From positions 1 to 7,256 of the forward strand of contig JACPSA010000091.1 of the NCBI GenBank assembly GCA_016193545.1: a stretch of DNA of 7,256 nt. The letters run 5' to 3'. The translations under genes were made by a program, and so were the position numbers. Positions 1-5,035 of the stretch are shown piece by piece. Positions within the stretch are counted from its first letter, which is position 1, and each line of letters opens with the position of its first letter. This stretch comes from Chloroflexota bacterium. GTDB lineage: Bacteria > Chloroflexota > Dehalococcoidia > Dehalococcoidales > UBA2162. Below the pieces are notes generated by a model that had not been told where the DNA came from, ran no database searches, and was given only the letters and a program-made list of their open reading frames with translations.

Positions 1-274
1 GATGGACAGACGAGCCGGTGCCGAGATACCTAGCACGTCCGACCAGGCAACTTCCGCAACTGAGATCGAGATTAAACCAGATAAACAGGAATCATCCTAA
101 ATACATCCGAAGATATCCCATTCTGAGCAGAGATGTAGCCGACCGCTTTCCCCGAAGGCACGAGAATTATGCCACACGGCCAGGTGCCAATGTGTTCCCT
201 TCGTGGCGAACTGCGTTCGGGCGTGACAGCGCACCCGCAAGCTGATTAGTGCCAAATTAGTGCCATTCAACAAG
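1..274. other. Unassigned left edge, possible end of an upstream gene
   Basis: I recognise no gene here. One plus-strand frame is open from base 3 to a stop at 243-245 (81 codons, arginine- and proline-rich, no domain seen). A second frame reads a short hydrophilic, acidic tail from the window edge to a stop at 98-100 and could equally be the C-terminus of a gene starting outside the window. Neither has a recognisable motif or a good ribosome binding site, so neither is called. Just before the terminator the decamer ATTAGTGCCA occurs twice, at 245-254 and 256-265, as an 11-bp tandem repeat. Because this stretch abuts the 3' end of a tRNA-Arg gene, a usual integrase target, it could be the edge of an integrated element, but no integrase is visible. 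Confidence 0.2.
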
Positions 275-312
275 AAAAGCCCCTGCTGTTGTTTCAGTTC
301 GTGGGCTTTTTT
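275..312. terminator. Hairpin terminator next to tRNA-Arg
   Basis: AAAAGCCC (275-282) pairs with GGGCTTTT (303-310) around a 20-nt loop, and the plus strand continues into a six-T run ending at 312. On the minus strand the stem lies 12 nt past the tRNA-Arg CCA end and is followed by TTTTCTTG, so it can end the tRNA transcript. On the plus strand it can end whatever enters from the left. The large loop makes it weaker than a classic terminator. Confidence 0.55.
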
Positions 313-324
313 AGTTTCAAAAAG

Positions 325-400
325 TGGCGCGCCTGGTGGGATTCGAACCCACGACCCCCGGTTCCGAAGACCGATGCTCTGTCCGCTGAGCTACAGGCGC
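325..400 (-). tRNA. tRNA-Arg (anticodon TCG)
   Basis: A complete cloverleaf is readable on the minus strand. The acceptor is GCGCCTG paired with CAGGCGC, the discriminator is G73, and CCA is encoded (TGG at 325-327 on the plus strand). The D arm is GCTC/GAGC. The anticodon arm is TCGGT/ACCGG with loop CTTCGGA, giving anticodon TCG, which reads CGA and probably other CGN codons. The T arm is GTGGG/CCCAC with loop TTCGAAT. Its antisense gives the well-known spurious reading GGIRTHDP. It lies downstream of tRNA-His on the same strand and probably shares its transcript. The 3' end faces the left window edge, where an integrated element would sit. Confidence 0.95.
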
Positions 401-425
401 CTTTTTGGGTGCCGGGTCTGGGCTA

Positions 426-439
426 CGGGCAGTTGCCCG
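426..439 (-). promoter_or_regulatory. Hairpin between the two tRNAs
   Basis: CGGGCA (426-431) and TGCCCG (434-439) form a compact GC-rich stem with effectively a four-base loop, in the 70-nt spacer between tRNA-His and tRNA-Arg. There is no T run, so it is more likely a transcript-processing or stability structure than a terminator. Only the symmetry is observed; the role is inferred. Confidence 0.35.
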
Positions 440-470
440 GATTCACTCTGTAACTTAATGAGGTAAATTA

Positions 471-548
471 TGGGGTGAGTGGAGGGATTTGAACCCTCGA
501 TATCCAGGGCCACAACCTGGCGCCTTAGGCCTCTGGGCTACACTCACC
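471..548 (-). tRNA. tRNA-His (anticodon GTG)
   Basis: The minus strand folds as a histidine tRNA. The acceptor is GTGAGTG paired with CACTCAC, the discriminator is C73, and CCA is encoded (471-473 on the plus strand). The anticodon arm is CCAGG/CCTGG with loop TTGTGGC, giving anticodon GTG. The T arm is GAGGG/CCCTC with loop TTCAAAT. The base before the acceptor (548) also gives G, the G-1 that together with C73 is the identity pair of bacterial tRNA-His. It is the first gene of the tRNA pair, 29 nt downstream of the predicted transcription start. Confidence 0.95.
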
Positions 549-583
549 ACAAACGGTAGCAGGTCGGAATGGTGGCGGTGAAC

Positions 584-612
584 ATTATAACTAAAGGCTG
601 GTTTCATTTCAA
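584..612 (-). promoter_or_regulatory. Sigma-70-type promoter of the tRNA-His/tRNA-Arg unit
   Basis: Read on the minus strand, TTGAAA (607-612) and a perfect TATAAT (584-589) are separated by 17 bp, an almost consensus housekeeping promoter. The predicted start near 577 gives a short 5' extension to the tRNA-His 5' end at 548, as expected for a stable-RNA gene. The -35 box is about 20 bp from the palindromic element at 632. Confidence 0.75.
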
Positions 613-631
613 TGAGCTTTGGTACTATTCA

Positions 632-783
632 GTCATTGCGAGCCGACCCGCCTGCCGAGCCCTGGCGGGCAGGAGACGAAGCAATCCGTACTCGTTCCGA
701 TTATCGTCAGAGTGCATAAATCTTCGAGATTGCTTCGTCGCGGAGTTTACACTGAGCGAAGCGAATGTGCTCCTCGCAATGAC
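632..783. mobile_element. MITE-like nested palindromic repeat
   Basis: The ends are a perfect 11-bp inverted repeat, GTCATTGCGAG (632-642) and CTCGCAATGAC (773-783). A second, perfect 12-bp inverted repeat lies inside it, GACGAAGCAATC (675-686) and GATTGCTTCGTC (728-739). A small GC hairpin (CCTGCC at 651-656 with GGCAGG at 668-673) sits in the left arm. Short repeats with arms of this wording (CATTGCGAG plus CGAAGCAATC) occur scattered through many bacterial genomes and are usually read as non-autonomous elements. It encodes no protein; open frames across it are symmetry artefacts. It sits between the tRNA promoter and the Smr gene. Confidence 0.7.
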
Positions 784-858
784 AGTTTAATCAACCAAGT
801 GCAAATAGTGCCTTAGTTTTCAGTTCTTACAGCAAAGTGCTAAAATCAGGTATGGTGA

Positions 859-1113
859 ATGACGGTGATTGATGAACTATACCTCCGCCATTTGACGGTG
901 GAGGAGGCTCTTTTGAAGCTGGATAAATACCTCGATGATGCCTTTATGGCCGGATTATACCAGGTCAGGGTGATTCACGGTAAGGGGACAGGGACTCTGC
1001 GCCAGGTAGTCCGCCGGCAACTGGCAAAACATTCACTGGTCAGGTCCTACCGCACCGGTGGTTACGGGGAGGGGGGAGACGGGGTTACGGTAGTGGAGAT
1101 GGCTCTGAAATAG
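859..1113 (+). CDS. Small stand-alone Smr-domain protein
   Basis: The 84-residue product is essentially one Smr domain, the C-terminal module of MutS2 and of small Smr proteins, which bind or nick branched DNA or cleave RNA. The family signatures HGKGTG (residues 40-45) and GEGGDGVTVVEM (70-81) are clear, as is the N-terminal LTVEEAL helix. The N-terminal block that is usually LDLRG or LDLHG reads LYLRH here (7-11), replacing the usual acidic and glycine positions, so nuclease activity is uncertain. The length fits a stand-alone domain; no MutS2 ATPase frame precedes it. The ATG directly follows an in-frame TGA (856-858), which limits the start. A weak AGG at 848-850 is the only ribosome binding site, and a TGC-TAAAAT extended -10-like sequence (838-846) would give an almost leaderless mRNA. 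It converges on the HAD fragment with only 7 bp between stop codons. Confidence 0.8.
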   Translation: MTVIDELYLRHLTVEEALLKLDKYLDDAFMAGLYQVRVIHGKGTGTLRQVVRRQLAKHSLVRSYRTGGYGEGGDGVTVVEMALK

Positions 1114-1120
1114 CCGGGAA

Positions 1121-1285
1121 TCAGACTTCAAAGTAATCCCGGTCAGCCGCTAACAGGCCAGATGTTATCTTCTGCGGTGAGACATGAATACCAAATTTCT
1201 GAAGAACCCGGCTCTGTAATTCTTCGCGGGGTGGTTCGTAGCGGACTAAGGTGTTGAACCAATCGGAAAATACGGCTTTAACCAG
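1121..1285 (-). pseudogene. N-terminal fragment of a HAD-like hydrolase
   Basis: Downstream of acpP the minus strand reads 54 codons beginning L-V-K-A-V-F-S-D-W-F-N-T-L-V and ending A-A-D-R-D-Y-F-E-V before TGA (1121-1123). This matches the start of haloacid-dehalogenase-like hydrolases, where motif I is usually hhhFDWFGTLV; here D8 is the nucleophile position and G is replaced by N. The family is usually about 200-230 residues, so only the first quarter is present; the next bases on this strand belong to the antisense of the Smr gene. No ATG, GTG or TTG exists in frame back to a TGA inside acpP. A CTG (1283-1285) sits exactly where the initiator would be, with an AGGCAGG-like sequence upstream. 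I read it as a truncated, decayed gene; a CTG-initiated short peptide is the alternative. Confidence 0.6.
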
Positions 1286-1299
1286 ACTGGCTTGCCTGC

Positions 1300-1560
1300 C
1301 TATGCATCCGGAACGCCGAGGTCTCTGATGTAATCAACAGTATCCTGAACGGTTACTATCTTTTCAGCATCTTCATCTGGAATTTCAATCTTCTGTGACG
1401 CGTTGCTGAACTCTTCTTCCAGGGACATTATCAGTTCTACCAAATCCAGGGAATCAGCCCCTAAATCATCGACATAGTTAGCCGAGGGGATGACTTCCTC
1501 CTCGTCTACGCCTAGCTGGTCCACAGTTACCTTTTTAACCCTTTCGAAAATAGATGCCAC
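1300..1560 (-). CDS. acpP: Acyl carrier protein
   Basis: This 86-residue acidic protein carries the growing acyl chain in type II fatty-acid synthesis on a 4'-phosphopantetheine arm. The attachment motif GADSLDLVELIM is present with the modified Ser at residue 37; the E-E-E-V-I-P-S-A-N-Y-V-D-D-L segment before it is typical. It is slightly longer than the usual 77-80 residues because of an extra N-A-S-Q-K stretch after EEEF and a short C-terminal tail. The start codon is GTG (1558-1560). The ribosome binding sequence is a run of seven G flanked by A, only 3 nt from the start. It is the last intact gene of the minus block, 24 nt after nusB, downstream of FabD and FabG, which act on ACP-bound substrates. 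Confidence 0.95.
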   Translation of the reverse strand: MASIFERVKKVTVDQLGVDEEEVIPSANYVDDLGADSLDLVELIMSLEEEFSNASQKIEIPDEDAEKIVTVQDTVDYIRDLGVPDA

Positions 1561-1584
1561 TTTCCCCCCCTTTTTCAGAACTTT

Positions 1585-1995
1585 TTATTTATTGACCAGA
1601 GAGCTGATTGAACCGAGCACTCCGTTAATGAACTTTGACGAGTTCTCGCTGCCGAATTTCTTGGCCAGTTCAACCGCCTCATTTATTGCTATCTTTACCG
1701 AAACCCTATTATCAAACAAAATTTCAAATATTGCAAGCCTGAGAATGTTGCGGTCAATCGCCGGTATCTGGGCTACGGGCCAGGTGGGAGCGAATCTTTG
1801 AATATTCTGGTCGATTTTTTCCTTGTTCCGGATAACACCTTTCACCATCTCACGGATGAAGTCTCTGTTTTCTGCAGACAATTTCTCCTCAGCCAGAAGA
1901 CGGTTTAGCGTTTCATCGGCTTCATGCCTGACAGAATCAATCTCATATAGTGCCTGGAGAGCCAGTGCTCTGGCTTTTCGTCGCGACCCTGCCAT
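1585..1995 (-). CDS. nusB: Transcription antitermination factor NusB
   Basis: NusB binds boxA RNA together with S10 (NusE) and supports antitermination and correct folding of rRNA transcripts. The product from the chosen start is 136 residues, all-helical in character, with R-R-K-A-R-A-L-A-L-Q-A-L-Y-E-I-D at the N-terminus, DRNILRLAIFEIL near residues 81-93 and the C-terminal block A-I-N-E-A-V-E-L-A-K-K-F-G at 103-115 followed by F-I-N-G-V-L, all family hallmarks. An in-frame ATG exists 16 codons upstream (2043), but those residues do not resemble NusB. The ATG at 1993-1995, preceded by GGATGGGGA, gives the normal N-terminus. It lies between fabG and acpP, an unusual place inside a fatty-acid cluster, and is separated from fabG by a segment containing a strong inverted repeat. 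Confidence 0.93.
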   Translation of the reverse strand: MAGSRRKARALALQALYEIDSVRHEADETLNRLLAEEKLSAENRDFIREMVKGVIRNKEKIDQNIQRFAPTWPVAQIPAIDRNILRLAIFEILFDNRVSVKIAINEAVELAKKFGSENSSKFINGVLGSISSLVNK

Positions 1996-2060
1996 CGTTA
2001 ATTCCCCATCCAAAGTTTTAATGTGCTGGTGATGCCAGTTCACTGGAAAACATCAGGACT

Positions 2061-2100
2061 GAGTTTAGCAGATGGGTAATGCCGGGTCAATGCTAAACTC
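2061..2100 (-). promoter_or_regulatory. Perfect 10-bp hairpin spanning the fabG stop codon
   Basis: GAGTTTAGCA (2061-2070) and TGCTAAACTC (2091-2100) are exact reverse complements separated by 20 nt. On the minus-strand mRNA the first arm covers the last fabG codons and its TAG stop (2093-2095). No T run follows the second arm, so it does not look like an ordinary terminator. It may be an RNase-processing or mRNA-stability structure that sets different levels for fabD-fabG and nusB-acpP, or a partial attenuator. The symmetry is observed; the role is inferred. Confidence 0.5.
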
Positions 2101-2833
2101 CAAGCATACCCCCGTCGACCCCCAGGACCTGCCCGGTGATATATCTGGCTTCTTCAGATGCCAGAAAAGCAACCGCTTCAGCCACATCACGTGGCGTGCC
2201 GAGGTAGCCGACCGCAATGCGCTTTTGAAGTTCCTCCTTCTGTTTCTCGGCCAGTTGCTGGGTCATACCGGTATCGATAAAGCCGGGAGCAAGGGCATTA
2301 ACGGTAATACTGCGGGAGCCTACCTCCTTGGCCATAGTGCGGGTGAAGCCAATAATACCGGCCTTGGCTGCGGCATAGTTAGCTTGCCCGGTGTTGCCCA
2401 CCACGCCGACGATACTGGAAATATTAATAATTCTGCCCCAGCGCTGCTTAATCATATGTCTCAATACCGCCTTGGTGCACAGAAAAACACTTTTCAGGTT
2501 GATAGTTAATACCTTGTCCCAGTCCTCCTCTGACATGCGTAGCAGCAATTGGTCCCGGGTGATTCCGGCATTATTGACCAGGATATCAATGCGTCCGTAG
2601 GCAGCTACTGCCTCTGCCACCATTCTGTCTACATCCGACGATGAGCTGACATCAGCCAGAATCGCCAGGCCCTGCCGGTTGAGCGCTCTGATTTCCTCCG
2701 CTACGCTGTTGGCGTCTTTCCCGATATCATTGATAACAACGGTCGCTCCGACCTCAGCCAGTTTCAGGGCAATCGCCCGTCCGATGCCCCGGCCGCTACC
2801 GGTGACCAGAGCTACCTTGCTAGAAAGGTCCAT
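2093..2833 (-). CDS. fabG: 3-oxoacyl-[acyl-carrier-protein] reductase
   Basis: FabG reduces beta-ketoacyl-ACP to beta-hydroxyacyl-ACP with NADPH, the first reduction of each elongation cycle, in the cytosol. At 246 residues it has the standard length for this short-chain dehydrogenase. The cofactor loop TGSGRGIG is at 11-18, D61-V62 and NNAG at 87-90 follow, and the catalytic tetrad is N112, S140, Y153 and K157 (Y-A-A-A-K). The PGFIDTGM segment (183-190) and a C-terminal GQVLGVDGGM complete the fold. The ATG is preceded by GAGGGGG at a good distance. It follows fabD by 56 nt, whose product feeds the same pathway. No defects were seen. Confidence 0.96.
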   Translation of the reverse strand: MDLSSKVALVTGSGRGIGRAIALKLAEVGATVVINDIGKDANSVAEEIRALNRQGLAILADVSSSSDVDRMVAEAVAAYGRIDILVNNAGITRDQLLLRMSEEDWDKVLTINLKSVFLCTKAVLRHMIKQRWGRIINISSIVGVVGNTGQANYAAAKAGIIGFTRTMAKEVGSRSITVNALAPGFIDTGMTQQLAEKQKEELQKRIAVGYLGTPRDVAEAVAFLASEEARYITGQVLGVDGGMLGV

Positions 2834-2889
2834 TCTTTACCCCCTCAGTTTTGTTTTGGTACTTTTATCTGGCGTGCTTTAATCAGAGT

Positions 2890-3828
2890 CTATAAATTAC
2901 CTAAACTTTTGATAGCTGCGGCATCGCCGATATTCAGGATGTTAACATCTTTGTTTATCCGTTTAATCAGGCCGCTGAGCACCCTTCCCGGCCCTATTTC
3001 AACGAAGGTCGACACGCCGTTATTCACCATGTATTCGATGGAGCGCTGCCATTGTACGGCGCTACGCAACTGGCTAAGAAGCTCTGTCTTCATCTGCTGG
3101 GCAGTGGTCAGCGGCTGGGCCGAGGTATTGGCGATAACCGGAACCGCCGGCTGCTGGAAGTCGATAGTAGCTATAATCTGAGACATTCCGTCCACGGCTG
3201 ACTGCATCAATGGCGAGTGAAAGGCGCCGCTTACGGCCAGCGGGATGACACGGCTGGCCCCTCTGGCTTTAGCCAGGTCGGCAGCCTTAGGCAGGTTTTC
3301 CGCCGCTCCACTGATTACCATCTGGCCCGGGCAATTGAAATTGGCGATACAGGTGTCAGTCTGGCGACACACTTCAGACAGCGCCGTCTCATCAAGTCCG
3401 ATTATAGCCAGCATACCGCCCGGTCTCTTGAGTCCGGCTTCATGCATTAACCGTCCCCTATGGCGAGCCAGATAAACAGTGGTAGCGAAATCAAGTACAT
3501 TGGCGGCGGCTAATGCCGTGTACTCTCCCAGACTGTGACCGGCCACGAAAGCCGGCGGCGGTAATTTATTGCTATCAGCAATATCAGCGGCAGCTTTCAG
3601 GCAGGCTAAGCTGACTGCCACCAGCGCCGGTTGGGTATTGATGGTCAGGCGAAGTTCGTCTTCCGGCCCGTCAAAGCATAACCGGGATAAAGAAAACCCC
3701 AGCACCTCATCGGCCTGCTGGAAGATAGCTCTGGCTGAATCAAAGCTATCATAAAGGTCACGGCCCATGCCCACCCATTGCGAACCCTGGCCGGGGAAAA
3801 CATAGGCTACCTTTACCGACACGGTCAT
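2890..3828 (-). CDS. fabD: Malonyl-CoA:ACP transacylase
   Basis: FabD moves malonyl from CoA to ACP, making the extender unit for fatty-acid synthesis. The 312-residue length is normal. The N-terminal FPGQGSQ (11-17) forms the oxyanion region and GHSLGE (97-102) contains the nucleophile S99. R124 in R-H-R-G-R-L-M is the malonate-carboxylate-binding arginine, and H204 in GAFHSPLM completes the dyad. A C-terminal V-E-I-G-P-G-R-V-L block is also typical. The start ATG has a strong GGGAGGG ribosome binding site 6 nt away. It is the first gene after a 122-bp gap following rpmF, where many bacteria have plsX and fabH. The downstream fabG and acpP support the assignment. Confidence 0.96.
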   Translation of the reverse strand: MTVSVKVAYVFPGQGSQWVGMGRDLYDSFDSARAIFQQADEVLGFSLSRLCFDGPEDELRLTINTQPALVAVSLACLKAAADIADSNKLPPPAFVAGHSLGEYTALAAANVLDFATTVYLARHRGRLMHEAGLKRPGGMLAIIGLDETALSEVCRQTDTCIANFNCPGQMVISGAAENLPKAADLAKARGASRVIPLAVSGAFHSPLMQSAVDGMSQIIATIDFQQPAVPVIANTSAQPLTTAQQMKTELLSQLRSAVQWQRSIEYMVNNGVSTFVEIGPGRVLSGLIKRINKDVNILNIGDAAAIKSLGNL

Positions 3829-3950
3829 AGATAACCCTCCCGGTAAGAATATTGGGGGTTGGTAATCGTTGTCTCGGAATTAACTACTATTTGTTCCATG
3901 ATATGGTAAAGAAGTCACGGATAGTGGGTTTAAGTAAGGCTCAGCTATCC
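3829..3950 (-). other. Gap between rpmF and fabD
   Basis: This 122-bp stretch replaces the plsX and fabH genes commonly found here. GGATAG (3919-3924) and CTATCC (3945-3950) form a 6-bp inverted repeat with a 20-nt loop just past the rpmF stop, without a T run. I see no convincing promoter for fabD. A 24-codon minus frame (3825-3899) overlaps the fabD start by the 4 bases ATGA but lacks a ribosome binding site. Confidence 0.4.
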
Positions 3951-4151
3951 TTAGTCAGGCTTTTTCTCCGGGCCTTTAATCTCGATGACTTCCCGGCCAT
4001 CATAGCTGCCACAGGTGGGACAAACATGATGAGGTAACTTTGGACTATGGCATTGAGGGCACTCGACCAGAGTGGGAGGGGACAGCTTGATATGCTGGCG
4101 TCTTTCACCCTGACGTGCCTTAGCGTATTTTCGTTTGGGTAGGGGCGGCAT
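3951..4151 (-). CDS. rpmF: 50S ribosomal protein L32
   Basis: This 66-residue basic protein is the small zinc-binding protein L32 of the large ribosomal subunit. The N-terminus M-P-P-L-P-K-R-K-Y-A-K-A-R-Q-G-E-R-R follows the usual P-K-x-K-x-S-x-x-R-x-x-x-R pattern. Two cysteine pairs, C31/C34 and C44/C47, make a CxxC-x9-CxxC zinc knuckle. The C-terminal tail (GREVIEIKGPEKKPD) is charged, as in many homologues. Its ribosome binding site, AAAGGAG, lies inside the last codons of yceD and only 3 nt separate the yceD stop from its ATG, so translation of the two is probably coupled. Confidence 0.96.
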   Translation of the reverse strand: MPPLPKRKYAKARQGERRQHIKLSPPTLVECPQCHSPKLPHHVCPTCGSYDGREVIEIKGPEKKPD

Positions 4152-4154
4152 GAT

Positions 4155-4688
4155 TTACTCCTTTCCTTTTTCCTTGTCCAGCAGAGCTAGTTGTGTCAAC
4201 TTAGACCAGCGTGAGTTTACTACTTGCGGGGGACAATTGCAAGTCATCTGATTAAGATTGCGGCCACAACCTGGACATAACCCGGCACAGTCATTACGGC
4301 AGAGAGGCTTCATCGGGATTGCCATTAAGGCATACTGGCGTATCGCCTCGGTTAAATCCAGGATATTATGCTCATCGATAGTGAAACAGTCGGGTTCGTC
4401 AGGTAGGGGCAGTGTGGTACCGGTAACTGCATCGATAGTCGGGAAAAACTCCTCTTCGATATTTATCGTTAGCGGGCAGCTAAATAAGCTCAAACAGCGG
4501 CTGCAGGTAAGCTCAATATCAGTGTGTAGCGTGCCCCTAACCAGGATACCCCGGTTGGTACGTATCAGCCTGACCTCACCATAGACCAGACTGTTATCGA
4601 TGGTAATGTCCACTACTGCGTTTACCCCGTGGGTTTGTGTTGACCCTATTGGCGACTTAAGTTGTTGAGCTACATTTATTTGCACCAT
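4155..4688 (-). CDS. yceD: DUF177/YceD family protein
   Basis: YceD-family proteins are nearly always encoded just before rpmF and have been linked to accumulation of 23S rRNA; the molecular mechanism is not settled. The 177-residue product has the family's cysteine pattern: C62/C65 in TCSRCL, a central acidic segment F-F-P-T-I-D with D-E-P-D, then L-D-L-T-E-A-I-R-Q-Y at 110-119 and the C-terminal metal-binding-like cluster C130, C134, C138, C141, C150, C152 (GLCPGCGRNLNQMTCNC). The ATG at 4686-4688 has AGAGGAA upstream. It is the first gene of the minus-strand block, about 93 nt downstream of the predicted transcription start, and its end overlaps the rpmF ribosome binding site. Confidence 0.9.
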   Translation of the reverse strand: MVQINVAQQLKSPIGSTQTHGVNAVVDITIDNSLVYGEVRLIRTNRGILVRGTLHTDIELTCSRCLSLFSCPLTINIEEEFFPTIDAVTGTTLPLPDEPDCFTIDEHNILDLTEAIRQYALMAIPMKPLCRNDCAGLCPGCGRNLNQMTCNCPPQVVNSRWSKLTQLALLDKEKGKE

Positions 4689-4726
4689 ATTCCGTTCCTC
4701 TTTATGGCTGGAGTTTAATGGAAGAA

Positions 4727-4758
4727 CAGGGGCTGCCCTGCATTTTTCCGCTGAAAAA
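4727..4758 (-). promoter_or_regulatory. Two adjacent hairpins in the yceD-rpmF leader
   Basis: Inside the predicted 5' leader, CAGGG/CCCTG (4727-4731 and 4736-4740, four-base loop) lies next to TTTTTC/GAAAAA (4743-4748 and 4753-4758, four-base loop). Such compact structures could mediate feedback by a ribosomal protein or affect transcript stability. There is no consensus I can match, so the role is open. Confidence 0.35.
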
Positions 4759-4787
4759 CAAGCTGATTGGAATCATTTAGCTAGTCT

Positions 4788-4817
4788 ATTATAAGTCGAG
4801 CCGCCTGGCGGCGTCAA
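4788..4817 (-). promoter_or_regulatory. Promoter of yceD-rpmF with palindrome in the spacer
   Basis: On the minus strand TTGACG (4812-4817) and a perfect TATAAT (4788-4793) are 18 bp apart, a near-consensus sigma-70-type promoter with a predicted start near 4781. The spacer contains GCCGCC-T-GGCGGC (4800-4812), a perfect 13-bp palindrome that also touches the -35 box, a classic place for an operator. A tandem 9-bp repeat, CTGTCTATA twice at 4822-4839 on the plus strand, sits 4 bp upstream of the -35 box. Confidence 0.75.
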
Positions 4818-4839
4818 TTTGCTGTCTATACTGTCTATA

Positions 4840-5001
4840 TGAATGATGGATATTGGCAATAATCGATAAAGGCATTATATATAATAAGGTAGGCTTGTAT
4901 CAGGCGTTCAACTAACTGGTGTCGTTCAAGTTTCCGGGGGGGAGCGGTAGGAAATAAGGAGTGAGATGAGGTATCGCTGAAATGCAAGGTCAGTTCGGCT
5001 A
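4840..5001. other. Middle of the divergent intergenic region
   Basis: No gene is seen here. There is an AT-rich run around 4874-4885 with possible -10 elements on both strands (a plus-strand TTGGCA at 4853-4858 lies 17 bp from TATATA). GTTCAA occurs twice within about 25 bp near 4906-4930, and a run of G follows near 4936. A good ribosome-binding-like AAGGAGTGAG precedes an ATG (4967) that opens only four codons, so it is not a gene. Confidence 0.3.
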
Positions 5002-5029
5002 TTGACAGGGGTGACTTTTATGCTATACT
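5002..5029 (+). promoter_or_regulatory. Promoter of the cyclase array
   Basis: A perfect TTGACA (5002-5007) and TATACT (5024-5029) are separated by 16 bp, and TGC directly before the -10 makes an extended -10. This should be a strong housekeeping promoter, with a predicted start near 5036. No equally good promoter is seen before the second or third cyclase gene, which suggests one transcript for the array. Confidence 0.75.
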
Positions 5030-5035
5030 GTAGTC

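Noticed and set aside
260..466. Plus-strand open frame containing the reading GGIRTHDP
   Set aside because: It is the antisense of the tRNA-Arg gene, a frequent false gene call.
799..812. GTGCAAATAGTGCC as a second copy of the GTGCCAAATTAGTGCC sequence at 249-264
   Set aside because: The similarity is short and has gaps; coincidence cannot be excluded without a genome count.
569..816. Two overlapping plus-strand frames across the palindromic element
   Set aside because: They run through the inverted-repeat element, have no domain, and start without ribosome binding sites.
1114..1142. CCGGGA/TCCCGG stem between the Smr gene and the HAD fragment as a terminator
   Set aside because: Six pairs with a 17-nt loop and no T run; it also lies within the HAD fragment frame. 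Too weak to annotate.
3825..3899. 24-codon minus-strand leader frame overlapping the fabD start by ATGA
   Set aside because: There is no ribosome binding site and a frame this short is expected by chance; the overlap alone is not enough.
4853..4885. Additional plus-strand promoter, TTGGCA with TATATA or TATAAT
   Set aside because: It lies in an AT-rich run that matches loosely on both strands and no gene follows; the promoter at 5002-5029 is far better.
4967..4981. Good ribosome-binding-like AAGGAGTGAG before an ATG
   Set aside because: The frame stops after four codons and no longer frame follows.
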